Assembly: GCA_948144175.1 (NCBI GenBank)
Contig: CANXME010000095.1
Coordinates: 124,001-188,000 of the forward strand
Origin: Closterium sp. NIES-65
Lineage: Eukaryota; Streptophyta; Zygnematophyceae; Desmidiales; Closteriaceae
Length of the DNA: 64,000 nucleotides
Reading direction: 5' to 3'
The position numbers and the translations under genes are program-made. The notes under the pieces were generated by a model. The model saw nothing but the letters and a program-made list of their open reading frames with translations. It ran no database searches and was not told the DNA's origin. Below, one piece after another: positions 9,747 through 20,698 of this stretch (the stretch's first letter is position 1; every line of letters starts with the position of its first letter).

Positions 9747-10827
9747 ATGGCTAGCCCTCCTGTACTAGCGTTCAATGCTGAGGGCCGCCCAATGAAGTTC
9801 GAAACCTGGCTAGATGACCTACACCTCTTCCTACAGCTCACTGCCAAGGAAGACATCTCACTGTACGATCACGCCCTAGGCCATGCTACTGCTCCTGCTG
9901 CTACTGCTGACAGCACTGCTCGCTCACAGTGGCAGACTCGTGACGCCCACGCTCGCTTCGCTATTCGCAACTCCCTGCCGATAGATGAGCGCGAGCACTT
10001 TGGGCAGCACAAGACTGCACAGGCACTGTACACTGCTGTCGTTGCCCGCTACTCCTCACCGGCCTCTGCTGCACTAGGCCGTCTCTCTCTTCCCTACCTG
10101 TTCCCTGACTTAGCCTTGTTCCACACAGTTGCTGACCTCATCACGCACCTCCGTACTAGTGAGGCCCGCTTCCGTGCCGCCATGCCCGCTGAGTTCCTTG
10201 CCACTCACCCCCCCCCCCCCCACTCTGGCTCACTCTCTACCACCTAGTCACCCGCCTCCCTGATACACTGCGTGCTGTCAGGGACCACTTCCTAGCTCGC
10301 TGCCCCACTAAGCTCACCATTGCCCTCCTCGAGAAGGAACTGCTTGCAGCTGAGGCTAGCATAGTCGCTGTAGGTGCCTCTCGTGGCAACCCCCGTACCC
10401 CGTTCTTTGAGGGGTGTTCTCCTTCCCCCCTTCTTCCCTCTATCGCCTCTTCTGCTGCTGTCGACCTCCTTGGTGTTGAGAAGGTCGGGACTGCGTCTGC
10501 TTCGAGCGGGCGCCGCAGCGGCAAGGGCAAAGGGGGCAAGGGCGGTGGTGGTGACAGCGGGGGAGGCGGTGGTGGGGGAGGTGGCGGCGGTGGGGGTGGT
10601 GGCGCGATTGGAGGGGCTAGTGGCAGCGGTGGGGGTGGTGGCGGCAGCGGCGGGGGAGGTGGCCGGGGCGGAAGCGGTGCTGGGGGTGGTGGTGGACGCG
10701 GCGGCGGCAGAGGTTGGGGTGGTCGAGGAGGTGGTGGCGGCGGTGGTGGTCGTGGAGGCGCTGGCGGTGGCCAGGGCCAGCAGCACACTCCGTCGCCCCA
10801 GGAGGTCCGTGAGTGGTACTCTCAGCA

Positions 10828-10858
<31 letters not shown>

Positions 10859-11240
10859 GGTGGCTTTAGCTGCACATACGTCATTCGCACTGGTGACCAC
10901 ACTGGTCAGCCGTGTGGGGGACCGCACGCCACACAGTGCTGCTTCGCTCGTCTGAACGACGCTTGGCGTGTTCAGTTCCCTCAGGCCACTGAGCTGCCCC
11001 GCTGGGTTGATCTCCTGAAGAAGGGGGTTGATATCTATGCTCTAGAATTTGATGCTATTCTCACTGCTATGTATGTGATGTCTACTACTGGAGACGGTGT
11101 TGAGTACCTGTGTGTGCCGCCCGACCCGGGCATTAGGACTAGTGCGTCTACCGCTCCAGGTACTCGCGTGTCTGCTAACCCAGGTGCTGGTGAGGCAGCT
11201 GCTCTAGGTGCTTGTGCATCTGCCCCCCCTGGTACTGAGT
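9747..11240 (+). pseudogene. Gag of element A
   Basis: Copia Gag packages element RNA into virus-like particles in the cytoplasm. Translation from the ATG at 9747 gives the N-terminal FNAEGRPMKFETW motif and QWQTRDAHARFAIR, shared with C, D and E. A run of 14 C at 10208-10221 encodes prolines; after it the frame changes by one base and continues as VTRLPDTLR to VGASRGNPRTPFFEG. A long glycine-rich tract (10500-10790) and a run of 30 G (10828-10857) follow, then the Cys/His region with CGGPHATQCC. The EVREWY motif lies just before the G run. The start is chosen because the same motif opens every related Gag here. It is broken only by the C-run frameshift. Confidence 0.85.
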
Positions 11241-12630
11241 CGACAGCAGCATTGCACACCTTCACACTGGACTCATGTGCTTCTCGCTGCTTCTTTCGTG
11301 ACCGCACTGCCCTTGAGCCGCTTGCTCGGCCGGTAGCTGTCTCCCTCGCTGACCCCTCTGGGGGTCCGGTCATTGCGACGTACTCCACTGTTCTTCCCTG
11401 TCCTGCGGTCCCGTCGGGCACACTATCAGGTCTCCACCTCCCCTCGTTCTCTACGAACTTGGTGGCAGGTTGTGCGCTCCAGGACGGGGGTGTTAACCAG
11501 TTCACCCCTGCCTACGAGCGTGTGACACACTGCACGTGTGCTCGTACGGGCTGTCACTTGGCTACCTTCACTCGGCAGCCGGGGTCAAACCTGTACACAC
11601 TGACCACTGAGTCCCCTCAGGTCGCTGCGTCTGCGTCTGCATCTACGTCAGGTCAGCTGTCTGCCCCCTGCTTGTGTCGCTCTCTTGTGCACGAGACTGT
11701 CCTCTGGCACCACCGACTTGGCCACCCGTCTGTGCAGCGCCTTCGTGCTATGCACTCCCGGTACCTTGTCTCTGGTCTTCCCAGGGTCCTCCCTCCCCTC
11801 CCACCCTCGCCTGCTCCTCCCTGTCTTCCCTGTGTCGAGGGGCGGCAGCGCGCCGCTCCTCACTCCTCGTTTCCCCCGACGACTGCTCCCTTGCAGACGC
11901 TCCACATGGACGTGTGGGGCCCAGCCCGCGTCTAAGGTCAGGGTCAGGAGAGGTACTTCCTGATAGTTGTTGACGACTACTCGCGCTACACCACGGTCTT
12001 CCCCTTGCGCACCAAGGGTGAGGTCCCTGATGTCTTGATCCCTTGGATCAGCAGAGCCCGTCTCCAGCTCAGCGAGCGTTTGTGCTCGGACTTTCCTGTC
12101 CTGCGCTTGCACTCTGACAGAGGTGGTGAGTTCTCCTCCGACCTCTTGGCAGCCTACTGTGCTGAGCACGGCATTGAGCAGTCGTTCACGCTTCTGGCCT
12201 CTCCACAGCAGAATGGGGTTGCGGAGCGCCGCATTGGCCTGGTCATGGAGGTCGCCCGTACCTCCTTGATCCATGCGGCTGCCCCCCACTTTCTGTGGCT
12301 GTTTGCGGTCCGGTACGCTGCGCATCAGCTCAACCTCTGACCCCGTGTCTCCTTGCCGGAGACCTCGCCCACACTGCTGTGGACGGGGGAGGTTGGCGAT
12401 GCGTCGCATTTCCGAGTCTGGGGATCTCGAGCTTTTGTCCGCGATACGTCTGCGGACAAGCTCTCCTCTCGTGCTGTTCCCTGCGTCTTCCTCGACTTTG
12501 TCCCGGATGCGTCTGGTTGGCAGTTTTACCACGCCACCTCGCGCCGAGTCTTGCCCTCTCAGGACGTCACTTTTGACGAGTCCGTCCCCTACTACCGCTT
12601 CTTCCCCTACCGCACTGCCCTGCTCCCCCC
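11241..12630 (+). pseudogene. protease and integrase region of element A
   Basis: The protease cleaves the polyprotein and integrase inserts the cDNA. The protease signature reads TLDSCAS rather than DSGA, so the active-site glycine appears lost. The GAG-pre-integrase segment is seen as LWHHRLGHPS followed by CLPCVEGRQ. The integrase core has LHMDVWGPARV, VVDDYSRYTTVF, LHSDRGGEF and QQNGVAERR, so the three acidic residues are present. A TAA at 11933-11935 interrupts after GPARV, a TGA at 12338-12340 follows HQLNL, and a C-run near 12626 shifts the frame. The C-terminal part has VGDASHFRVWGSRAF and VTFDESVPYY. Confidence 0.85.
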
Positions 12631-13990
12631 CCCCGCCTCTCTTCCTCGCGCTAGGTGCTGCTGTCGTAGACCTCCTCCACCCTCAGGGTGCTGCTCCCTC
12701 AGGTGTGTCTCAGGTAGACCCGGTTGAGCCTGTTGAGGTAGCTGTCGACTCTCGTCCTGCTGTGGGTGCGGAGCCTGGGGGTGCTGAGCCTGGGGGTGCT
12801 GAGCCTGGGGGTGCTGAGCCTGGGGGTGCTGAGCCTGGGGGTGCGGAGCCTAGGGGTGCTGAGCTTGGGGGTGCTGAGCCTGGGGGTGCTGAGCCTGGGA
12901 GTGCTGAGCCTGGGGGTGCTGAGCCGCTGAGTCCGGAGTCTGGGGGTTCTGAGTCTGGAGGTCCTTAGCCTGAGGGTCCTACACCTGGAGGAGCCCTCTC
13001 CTCGGAGCAGCTGCGTGCGTGGTACTTACAGTACTGCAGCCTCAGGAGCGGTACCTCTCGAGCTACGCGTACTACAGGGACTGGTGCTAGTGCTTCTTCT
13101 CCTAGCGGGGAGCTCCCCTCCCGTGAGCGGATTCGTGAGTGGTACGAGCGGCGCTGCACTCTTTGGAGTGGCGCGCCTGCTGTCGCGGACCCCGCTGCTG
13201 CTGTTGGTACTGCGGACCCGAGCATTGGAGCTGCTGCTGGTGCTGTGGACCCGGGCACTGGTGCTGCTGCTGGTGCTGAGGACCTAGGCGTTGGAGCTGC
13301 TGCTGGTGCTGAGGACCCGGGCGTTGGAGCTGCTGCTGGTGCTGTGGACTCGGGCGTTGGAGCTGCTGCTGGTGCTGCGGACCCGGGTGCTGGTGCTGTG
13401 GAGTCGGGCGTTGGAGCTGCTGCTGGTACTGGTGCTACCGCTGGGGGTGCTGGTGCTGTCCCTGCTGTGTCTGGAGTCGCCGCGCGGCCTCGACCGTACT
13501 TTGTACTGCTCCTTCAGCAGGTTCTTGGTCTCTCGCCTCCTCCTAGTCCTCCTCCCTTAGCGTGTCCACAGCCTGTCCCGTCACAGTTACAGTTGCAGCC
13601 GGCCTCCCCGCTACCTGCTCCTTCTCCCTACGCTGGTCCTACTGGAGGTCTTACTGAGCGTCGTGAGCCTGCGTCTTGCCCTGCGTCGCCTGTCCGTCCT
13701 GGTAGCGCTAGTGGTCGTGGTTCGCGTCAGCGTCCTCCTCCTGTCCCTGGCACGCACCGGATGTCTCTGCGTCCGTCCACTGCTCCTCTGCGTGCCCCTT
13801 TGCCTTCTCCTCGTGAGTCCTCTCTTCCTGCTTTTGCCGACCCAGAGTCGGACTCTCTTCGTTCTGCCAGTCCTACTGTCACGCGTCTCCTGGCTACTGT
13901 CGTCACTGACCCTTCTTTCGAGTCCACTGCTGCGTCTGCCCTAGTTAATGAGCTCGTCGACTTTGCTGCTCGCTGTTGCCTAGACTAAGC
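12631..13990 (+). pseudogene. integrase-RT linker of element A with EPGGA repeats
   Basis: This long low-complexity spacer joins integrase to reverse transcriptase. About 12 near-identical GAEPG repeats (15-bp units, about 12770-12960) are followed by two EQLRAWY/RIREWY-type motifs, an Ala/Gly-rich tract, then VARPRPYF and a Pro/Ser-rich segment (HRMSLRPSTAPLRAPLPSP). The frame has a TAG at 12966-12968 and a TAA at 13986-13988, the latter replacing a Tyr present in relatives. Its function is unknown; a flexible spacer or processing region is an inference. Confidence 0.75.
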
Positions 13991-15161
13991 TGCTAGTCTT
14001 GTCGCTGAGTCTAAGTCTTTCTGTCCTCCGTCCGTCGGGGGTGAGTGTGCCCTTGGCACGGACGTCCTTGAGGACAGGTAGGAGGAGTTCCAGCGCTTGG
14101 CCGCTGCTTCACCTCATCTCGTGTCCGTACTGCTTACCCCTGAGGGAGACCCGGATGCACTTGACATCCCGACTCCGCGCTCTAACGCGGAGGCAATAGA
14201 GGGTCCCTACTCTTCTCAGTGGCAGGCAGCTATGGATGCAGAGATGGCTTCCTGGAAGTCCACAGGCACCTACGTTGACGCAGTTCCCCCTCCTGGGGCG
14301 AACATCGTCAGTGGCATGTGGATCTTCAGGGTGAAGTGGCCGCCGGGTTCTCCGCCTGTCTTCAAGGCGCGATACGTGGCTCGTGGCTTCAGTCAGCGGC
14401 AGGGAGTTGACTACTTTCATACCTTCTCCCCCACCCCGAAGATGACCACTCTTCGGGTACTGCTGCACGTTGCTGCTCACCGTCACTATGAGCTGCACTC
14501 TGTCGACTTCAGCACAGCTTTCTTGCAGGGCAGCCTGCACGAGGAGATCTGGCTGCGCCGCCCACCTGGCTTCACTGGGTCTTTCCCTCCTGGTACCCAG
14601 TGGAGTCTCCGGCGTCCAGTCTACGGTCTCACGTGAGTGGCACGACACACTGAGGACTATGCTTGCGGCTCTTGGGTTTGCTCCTTCTACTGCCGACCCG
14701 TCGCTGTTTCTGCGCACCGACACCTCTCTGCCGCCGTTCTACATCCTCGTGTATGTTGACGACTTGGGCTTTGCCACAGCTATCACTGCTGGACTCGCCT
14801 ACGTGAAGTCCGAGCTGCAGAAGAGACACACGTGCACTGACCTGGGTGAACTGCGGAGCTAACTTGGCTTGCAGATCACCCGGGACAGAGCACGTCGCAC
14901 CATTACCCTGACTCAGTCACACATGGTTCAGCAGGTCCTTCAGCGCTTCGGCTTCACGTACTCCTCGCCTCAGGCCACTCCTCTCCCTACTCGCCACTCA
15001 CTCTCAGCTCTACCTTCGGATGAGTCCGTAGAGTCGAGTGGCCTGTATCCAGAGCTTGTTGGCTGCCTCATGTACCTGATGACCTGCACACGACCTGACC
15101 TTGCATACCCTCTTAGCATTCTCGCACGCTATGTTGCTCCTGGGAGACACGACCAGAGCAC
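13991..15161 (+). pseudogene. reverse transcriptase of element A
   Basis: Copies element RNA into DNA. The frame shows EAIEGPYSSQWQAAMDAEM, VSGMWIFRVKWPPGS, ARGFSQRQGVDY, DFSTAFLQGSLHEEIWL and the catalytic YVDD box (ILVYVDDLGFAT). A TAG at 14079-14081 replaces a Gln codon. About ten bases are missing near 14632 relative to C, causing a frameshift. A TAA at 14860-14862 replaces Tyr. The frame shifts again near 15150, before RNase H. Confidence 0.85.
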
Positions 15162-15734
15162 ATGGCTGCAGCGAAGAGGGTGTTGCGCTACTTGTGCAGT
15201 ACGTCGGGCATGGGGCTAGTGCTTGGAGGGCGCAGTCTAGTGGTCCTCACTGGGCACGCGGAAGCTTCTTGGGCTGACAACCAGGCTACGCAGCGGTCGT
15301 CACAGGGTTACACCTTCAGCCTTGGTTCCGGCTCTGTTTCGTGGCGGGCTACTCGCTCGTCTTCCGTTCTCGGCTCCAGTTGTGAGGCTGAGATCTACGC
15401 CGGAGCCATGGCTGCACAGGAGCTTCGCTGGCTCACCTACCTGCTGACCGACCTTGGAGAGCCGCCTCGTTCTCCTCCAGTCCTGTGCGTAGACAACAAG
15501 GCCATGCTGGCCTTGTGTCGCGAGCAGAGACTGGAGCACAGAACAAAGCACATTGCTCTTCGCTACTTCCTTGCTCGTGAGCTACAGCAGCGTGGTCAGT
15601 TGCGGCTTGCGTACGTGGCCTCTAAGGCCAACACTGCTGATGTCTTCACCAAGGCACTTGCGCCTTGTGATCATCAGCGCTTCTGCACCCAGCTGGGTCT
15701 TGTACCTGTCTTGCCTCACTTGCTCACCTCTTGA
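15162..15734 (+). pseudogene. RNase H of element A
   Basis: Copia RNase H removes the RNA template during reverse transcription. The 190-residue open segment has LTGHAEASWADNQATQR, SSCEAEIYAGAMAAQELRWL, CVDNKAMLAL, KHIALRYFLAREL and ANTADVFTKAL, and ends HLLTS before a TGA at 15732-15734. It is the best-preserved domain of the element, but has no independent start; the upstream RT frame is shifted. Confidence 0.85.
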
Positions 15735-15957
15735 CCTTCCTTGTACTGTTACATATATATATATATATATACCTGCTCTTGCTTGTCTAGCTTTATATAT
15801 ATGTGTACACTTGCATGTGAACTGGCCTTGTGGCCTTGACCTTGTGCTCAGACTGTGTGGTTACTTTGAGATCCACCCTGAGCTTGCTTTGCTTTGCTTT
15901 GCTTTGCTGGACTGGTCTTGTGACCCCTTGTTCTCCCCCACTTTGCCTATGGGGGTG

Positions 15958-16092
15958 TGGCAGAATGTTATATAGCTTATACATTTGTGTAGGCTGTAGT
16001 GGGGTATCCCATAGGGGGTACAACCCAATTAGGGTTAGTACTTGTACTCACTTCTTTCATAGTTCATCCATTCCTGTTCATTAGTTCTGACA
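15958..16092 (+). repeat. 3' LTR of element A
   Basis: 135 bp starting TGGCAGAATG (TGT to TGG change) and ending AGTTCTGACA. It is preceded by GGGGGTG, the likely polypurine tract, and followed by AGTAC, the target duplication. Confidence 0.95.
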
Positions 16093-16097
16093 AGTAC

Positions 16098-17984
16098 AAG
16101 CAGGTCATTCGTTACAATAGTTTTTTGTTACTGGTTTAGTCTGAGAGTTACAGTTTGGTGAAGATCTATAATATGTTTCACATTTGCATACATACTCATT
16201 AAGTATACACCTCACGCGAACACTATGTAAAAACGTACACAGCTAACACCAAGCACTTGTACATAGCTTCACGTCTTGTGTAGAGGGCACATGCTACGAA
16301 AAAATGCTTCTTTATAACGCCTGCAAACAGTACACACATAACGTTAGAGCTTGGTTAGTCATATGCGCGTTCCCCACCTCAGTGACTTACCACCTGCGGG
16401 GCTTCACCGCCACTTGTAACATTGCTTGAACGTGCTGGGTAGCTTCTGCATATTGATGAGACAGTTGGAAATAGAAGTTCATGTCGCGTGTCTTCCATTA
16501 ACCCTGCACGTGAAAATCAATCTTGAAACACTATGACCACCAGAACAACAGACACATGAACATTATCGTTAAAGGCTGGATTCCAGACAGCATGGGATAA
16601 GAAGGCGCATGGTGAGAAGCTCAAACAGAGGTAGAGAGAGGCTTGCGTGCGAGTAAACACCCTCCGCGTTCTCGCGTTGACGACGGCGCGTCCCCTATGA
16701 TTCGCGGGCCGAAGGTCCTAAGCTGGGACCTTCGGTCCTCAGCAGTGAACATGCCGACGAGCAGTATTGGGAGGCTGGGGGAAAAAAGAAGCGCAACTGA
16801 TTAGTGCGAAGAGGGAATGGGAGGAGTGGCAGGGGCAGGAAATAATGCACAGGTCACAAGCGACGGCGAAAGATCTGCACACATATTGGGAAGTTACGTG
16901 CAAGGCGATTGCTCGTGAAGAATAACCCGTGAGCATAGATGAACGGATGGAAACACATATCAGAGTTGCAACCTAAGGCACACGCACGGATAAATGATTG
17001 CTAGGTCTCGAGCTATAGAAAGCATGTGTAGCACACCTTTCGGCGCTTTGAGCGCGGAACTCGGCAATTCCGTTACTAGTCGTTGGTGCCACGTTCTCCG
17101 CGTGAGGAAAACGCTGATGTTTAAACTGTAAAAGGGAAGGTGAGGATTCGGAGGGGCGGAAGGGTAAAGACATAGATTCGAGTAAGCAACAGTAAGAAGA
17201 TACAATAAAAAATACGATGGGCTATCGTCTTCGGGTGCACACTTAGAGGCAGGAGATGTATGCGAGAAATGAAGAACCTCAACCGGTTGTGTGAGAATGA
17301 GGCAAGTGACAGGTGCTTGAACGGGATAGAGTCAAGTGCAGTGTGAGTGTAGGAAAGACAGATGCTTCTGGAGCTCGGAGGTGTGCTGATGTGTCGTCAA
17401 AAATTGCCGTGGATTTCTGAGGTAGGCAAGTGCACACCATTGATTGGTTAGTTAAAAATCATTACGATGGACCACTTCGTTACCGGTTAGCTAAACCCTG
17501 GTCCGGGGAAGCCACGTTAGTACAGTGAATCTGAACTCTTAGCATGGATTGGGTGTGACTTTGAACCTGTGTGCCAGTTGCTTGTTTCGAGTGTTGGTTG
17601 CACCTTGGCAAGATTCGTCCTGTTACGTATCATCGTTACTGTTCTCGCAAATCTCGTGAAAGCGTTCACCGATCGGATACCAGCAGTATCACACCATGGG
17701 GGAATCCCAAGGGTCGGTCGTGACCAGGTGTACAGTTCGGTCTGGATGTTTCGAAGTTGACGCAAGAAATGCGCGATTCGAGTATCCCACGAAGCCCAAA
17801 ATCGCGCCTCGATTACCCCACGTACCCAAAATTCGCAGCTTTGTTACCCCTTGCCTTCGAAATTTGTGTGAGTTGCAAAATTCAGTCAATGCTTTTCGGA
17901 TACTTTCCTGATACAAATCAGCAAATTTCCTGCAGGTTTCAGACTTTTACTCGATTTTGGGCCAAAGCCTTTTCCGCGATGCAC
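16098..17984. other. intronic sequence, no gene recognised
   Basis: This AT-balanced stretch lies between element A and the first recognised EXORDIUM-like exon. No domain was recognised on either strand. A perfect 10-bp hairpin (CCGAAGGTCC at 16709-16718, GGACCTTCGG at 16726-16735, 7-base loop) is the only clear structure. Confidence 0.5.
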
Positions 17985-18324
17985 ACGAACTTGGGGAGTG
18001 ACGAACATCTGGGAGCCGCCTTCGTTTGTCTGGTAGTAGTTGGTCGAGATGTCCCACCAACGCCGCACGCTCTTCTCCCCCGTTGGGTCCCCCTGTCCCC
18101 CCGCATCCCCGCCAAGCGAGCTCACGAAGTTCTCTATCACCTCCTGCCCGGACCCCTCGGGCCAGTTCCCATAGTAGATTAAGTACATGTTCGGGCTTGC
18201 CACAATCGGGCCGCCGCGGCTCGCAATGTCCGTCAGCGGCGTGCCTTCCCCCTCCAGCTCGCGCCGCTGATGCTGCTGTTGCTGCTCCCCAAGGCGCGGC
18301 CTGAGCGGGACGACTCTACAAAAT

Positions 18325-20463
18325 CTGGGAAGGAAAAAGAATGCAAAATTATTCTTCGGGGATTGTTTGAGGTTTTCCCCTGCCATCAATGCTTGTGGTT
18401 TATCATGATGAATGCTGAACAGTGCAGGTTTGTTAGAGGAATCATTGAAACGTTTGCCAAAGCAATCTTGAGTAGGCTCGGCAAGGAGTGCACCAGCATA
18501 CACCCGACATAGCTCATCCTCACTAAAGCAACTGGAAAATCGTCATATAAGGGAACTTTTTAACGGATCAATAATCACAGTACACGGATCTCAGTATGAT
18601 TGAATACAAACAATTGGAAAATGCAGAATACAAAACGCAGTTCACACACTAGGTTTCTGGCAAATAGCAACTTCTTGCCACTTCTGGAAATTAGTAATCC
18701 CAAAGTTACAATTCAACTCAACCTTACAGCAATGATCACAATACACGATCCGCCTTATCAATAGCTACAAGACCTAACATCCTATTTATATACCCGCGTT
18801 CATGATGATCTACACACATGTACATAAAATGCATGAACTACCGGTTACAGCTTATTCCGGGCGCAACGAGGGCTCTGCAGAACACCACCAGAGTTAGAAC
18901 ACAGAGAGAGGACATGGCCAAACCATAAAACATCACACATAAACCTATCGATCATGGATGCCATTGACATGCTCGGAACAGGATCCCATGAAACTCCTCT
19001 AGGAACCGTGATAAGCTCGGTGATAAAATTTCAGGAGAATATCAACTTAGCAATAAATTTCGCTTGGCGATAATCTCAGAAGTCGCTGATGTAGAGCGCT
19101 GTCAAGCGCGATGGTATTCTGCAAAAGAAAATATGTACAAACAAGGTCGCGCAGTAGACAATGCGTATTTGGCTGAAAACGAAACTCACCTGAGTTGATC
19201 ATGAACTTACCAGTGGGGAAGAAGGCGTGAGAAGGTATCCTAATCTCGAGCTTCGTGCAACCGGTAAAATTTCGCAGCAGAAACCGTCCGCCACAGCAAT
19301 CTTTCCGTAGCTGCAAGAGGGAGGATGTAAGAACAGAAATTGACACACATATTTGAGTCGTGTTTATGACGCAGTGAAGGAGAGGTAGGAGCAGGAAGAG
19401 CACCGCAGAAGCTGATCGAGTGTATGAAACGGTAGACGGAAACCGTGAGATGTAAAAATGAACGGGTGTTGAGGTGAGGATGAAGTTTGAAGGAGCAGGA
19501 GAGGAGCATCACACACCAAAAGCCCTCGTTTTCGCTTGGGCGAAAATTGGACGAAATGGAGTGATTATTCAAACCTGGTGTCTGAAGTTTTCGCTAATGT
19601 GGGTTCGCAAGTACCTTGACGTAAACTAGCGAGATGGAAACCCTATAATGTCTTGGTTTCTGTTCGCCACACTAATCCAAACCACATCAGCGCTGTCACA
19701 TCTGATTTTGACAGCGCACCTTCAAAAGTGACGCTGGTTTCTGATGCGTCAGCAACACCTTATCCAATGTCGCTGTAGTCAGTTCTGTTCTAACGCCACT
19801 AAATTTTCATCGACGCGAATTCAGACTCAGATTCATGCAAGCTGGACACCACTGTACACCCAACACAACCGAAGTAATTCGCTGTACCAGCCCAATTTGG
19901 CACGTGCGGGGCGGGTTGTATGCGAACAGCTAGGGGCTACGGGGACACAATGTGGAAGGGGTTGGATACAATGTGCAAGGGCGAAGACAGGTATGCAATT
20001 TGAGTGCAATGTTTGAGCATTGAACATCCTTGTCTACCACTGTATTTTGAGTGTTTGTACATTGCTTCGGCAATCACCGCCGGGCATGGGTGGGGCAAAG
20101 TGGGTTTCGTGCATGGTTGTTGTGGCCCCACATTTTGTAGAGGAACCCAATCCCGGGCGGGCTTTGGGTCGTCGTAGCAGTAAAATTCGGTGCGAGTGCG
20201 TGTGGCGCGGTTCGCGCAGAGCTCACGCCATGCGGGGGAGTGAGCCTCGCGGCGGAAGCGGCGGCGGAATCGGGAGGGGAAGTGGTGGCGGAGGCGGGGG
20301 GCATTTCGCGCTGGACCCCCGCCGTCGCGGAACCTGGCGGTGCGGATGCCCTGTTTTTTCCGCAAACGGATACCGTCGCGGCCGTCGTTGCCGCCGCTGG
20401 GACCCTGCATTACACTCCGCATCGCCCGCCGAGGGATGCTGTACCCCTGCCCAGCCCTGCTGG
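18325..20463. other. upstream region of the EXORDIUM-like gene, no confirmed gene
   Basis: The region should hold the 5' exon (with signal peptide) of the EXORDIUM-like gene, but none was recognised. A candidate exon at 19211-19310 on the minus strand has a good acceptor (CTCTTGCAG before it) and a GTAAGT donor after it; its translation matches nothing I know. Near 20220-20460 the DNA becomes GC-rich and could be coding. Confidence 0.4.
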
Positions 20464-20605
20464 TGTCAGTAGATCTGCACTGTGGATGCCCGATTGATCC
20501 TACGGGGGGTTACAGGCGCGTTTGCCTGGGGGGTTATGGGCGCACTCAGACCCGCTACTTAACAAGCCCTTTTATCCCAATGGTCTAGTGACTGGGATTC
20601 TAACA
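20464..20605 (+). repeat. 5' LTR of TRIM-1
   Basis: 142 bp, starts TGTCAGTAGATC and ends ATTCTAACA, immediately followed by the primer-site-like TGGTGTCAGAGTGG. Confidence 0.9.
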
Positions 20606-20698
20606 TGGTGTCAGAGTGGTCTCCGGTTCGAATCCCGGTGTATGCACATGTAGGCCGTTGCCGCTGTGCTCAGTCCTGGGCCTCCCAGTGTGGGGGGG
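20606..20698 (+). other. TRIM-1 internal region: PBS, B box, polypurine tract
   Basis: The segment holds a PBS-like start (20606-20619), the B-box GGTTCGAATCC (20625-20635) within a T-arm-like sequence, and TGTGGGGGGG just before the 3' LTR. It has no coding capacity. Confidence 0.8.

Larger units (their letters stand above)
8761..16092 (+). mobile_element. complete but decayed Ty1/copia element A in an intron
   Basis: The 7,332-bp element is bounded by two 135-bp LTRs and flanked by the 5-bp target duplication AGTAC (8756-8760 and 16093-16097). The order is LTR, PBS, repeat leader, gag, protease, integrase, linker, RT, RNase H, LTR, which is the copia order. The two LTRs differ at 4 of 135 positions. 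Gag-pol is interrupted by at least five stops and about four frameshifts, so the copy cannot encode its own proteins. It lies antisense to the EXORDIUM-like gene. Confidence 0.95.
6202..18324 (-). pseudogene. EXORDIUM/phosphate-induced protein 1 (PHI-1)-like gene, split by intronic copia A
   Basis: This family encodes secreted cell-wall proteins linked to growth in plants. Four exons can be joined in phase with GT-AG introns: 17985-18324, 8040-8130, 7165-7366 and 6202-6481. Exon one carries GGPIVASPNMYLIYYGNW and WWDISTNYYQ, typical of the N-terminal half. Exon two begins IVLAGTATDQGSG. Exon three has LPVDTSGIYLVLMSADV and GFCDKFCGYHT. Exon four has GIDNMVSTIGHEITEAATDP, NADLCAWEFG, YDYNMVGNGGMWFML and ends SCQTQA before TAG (6202-6204). 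The 9.85-kb intron between exons one and two holds copia A on the opposite strand. A signal-peptide exon must lie upstream and was not identified. An in-frame TAG at 6361-6363 sits where relatives have Glu, so the gene is probably a pseudogene unless this is an error or a recent allele. Confidence 0.75.

Noticed and set aside
10208-10221. Programmed frameshifting at the poly-C tract
   Set aside because: The frame change is of different sign in A/C and D, and E with a short tract keeps one frame. Random slippage explains this better.
10374-10955. Long frames opposite or shifted against the glycine-rich Gag tract
   Set aside because: They are shadows of the GGN-repeat coding for polyglycine; the Gag frame itself carries the conserved motifs on both sides.
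20581-20640. A true tRNA gene
   Set aside because: A- and B-box motifs and a T-arm-like sequence are present, but no acceptor stem pairing was seen and the sequence repeats inside the LTRs of a mobile element.
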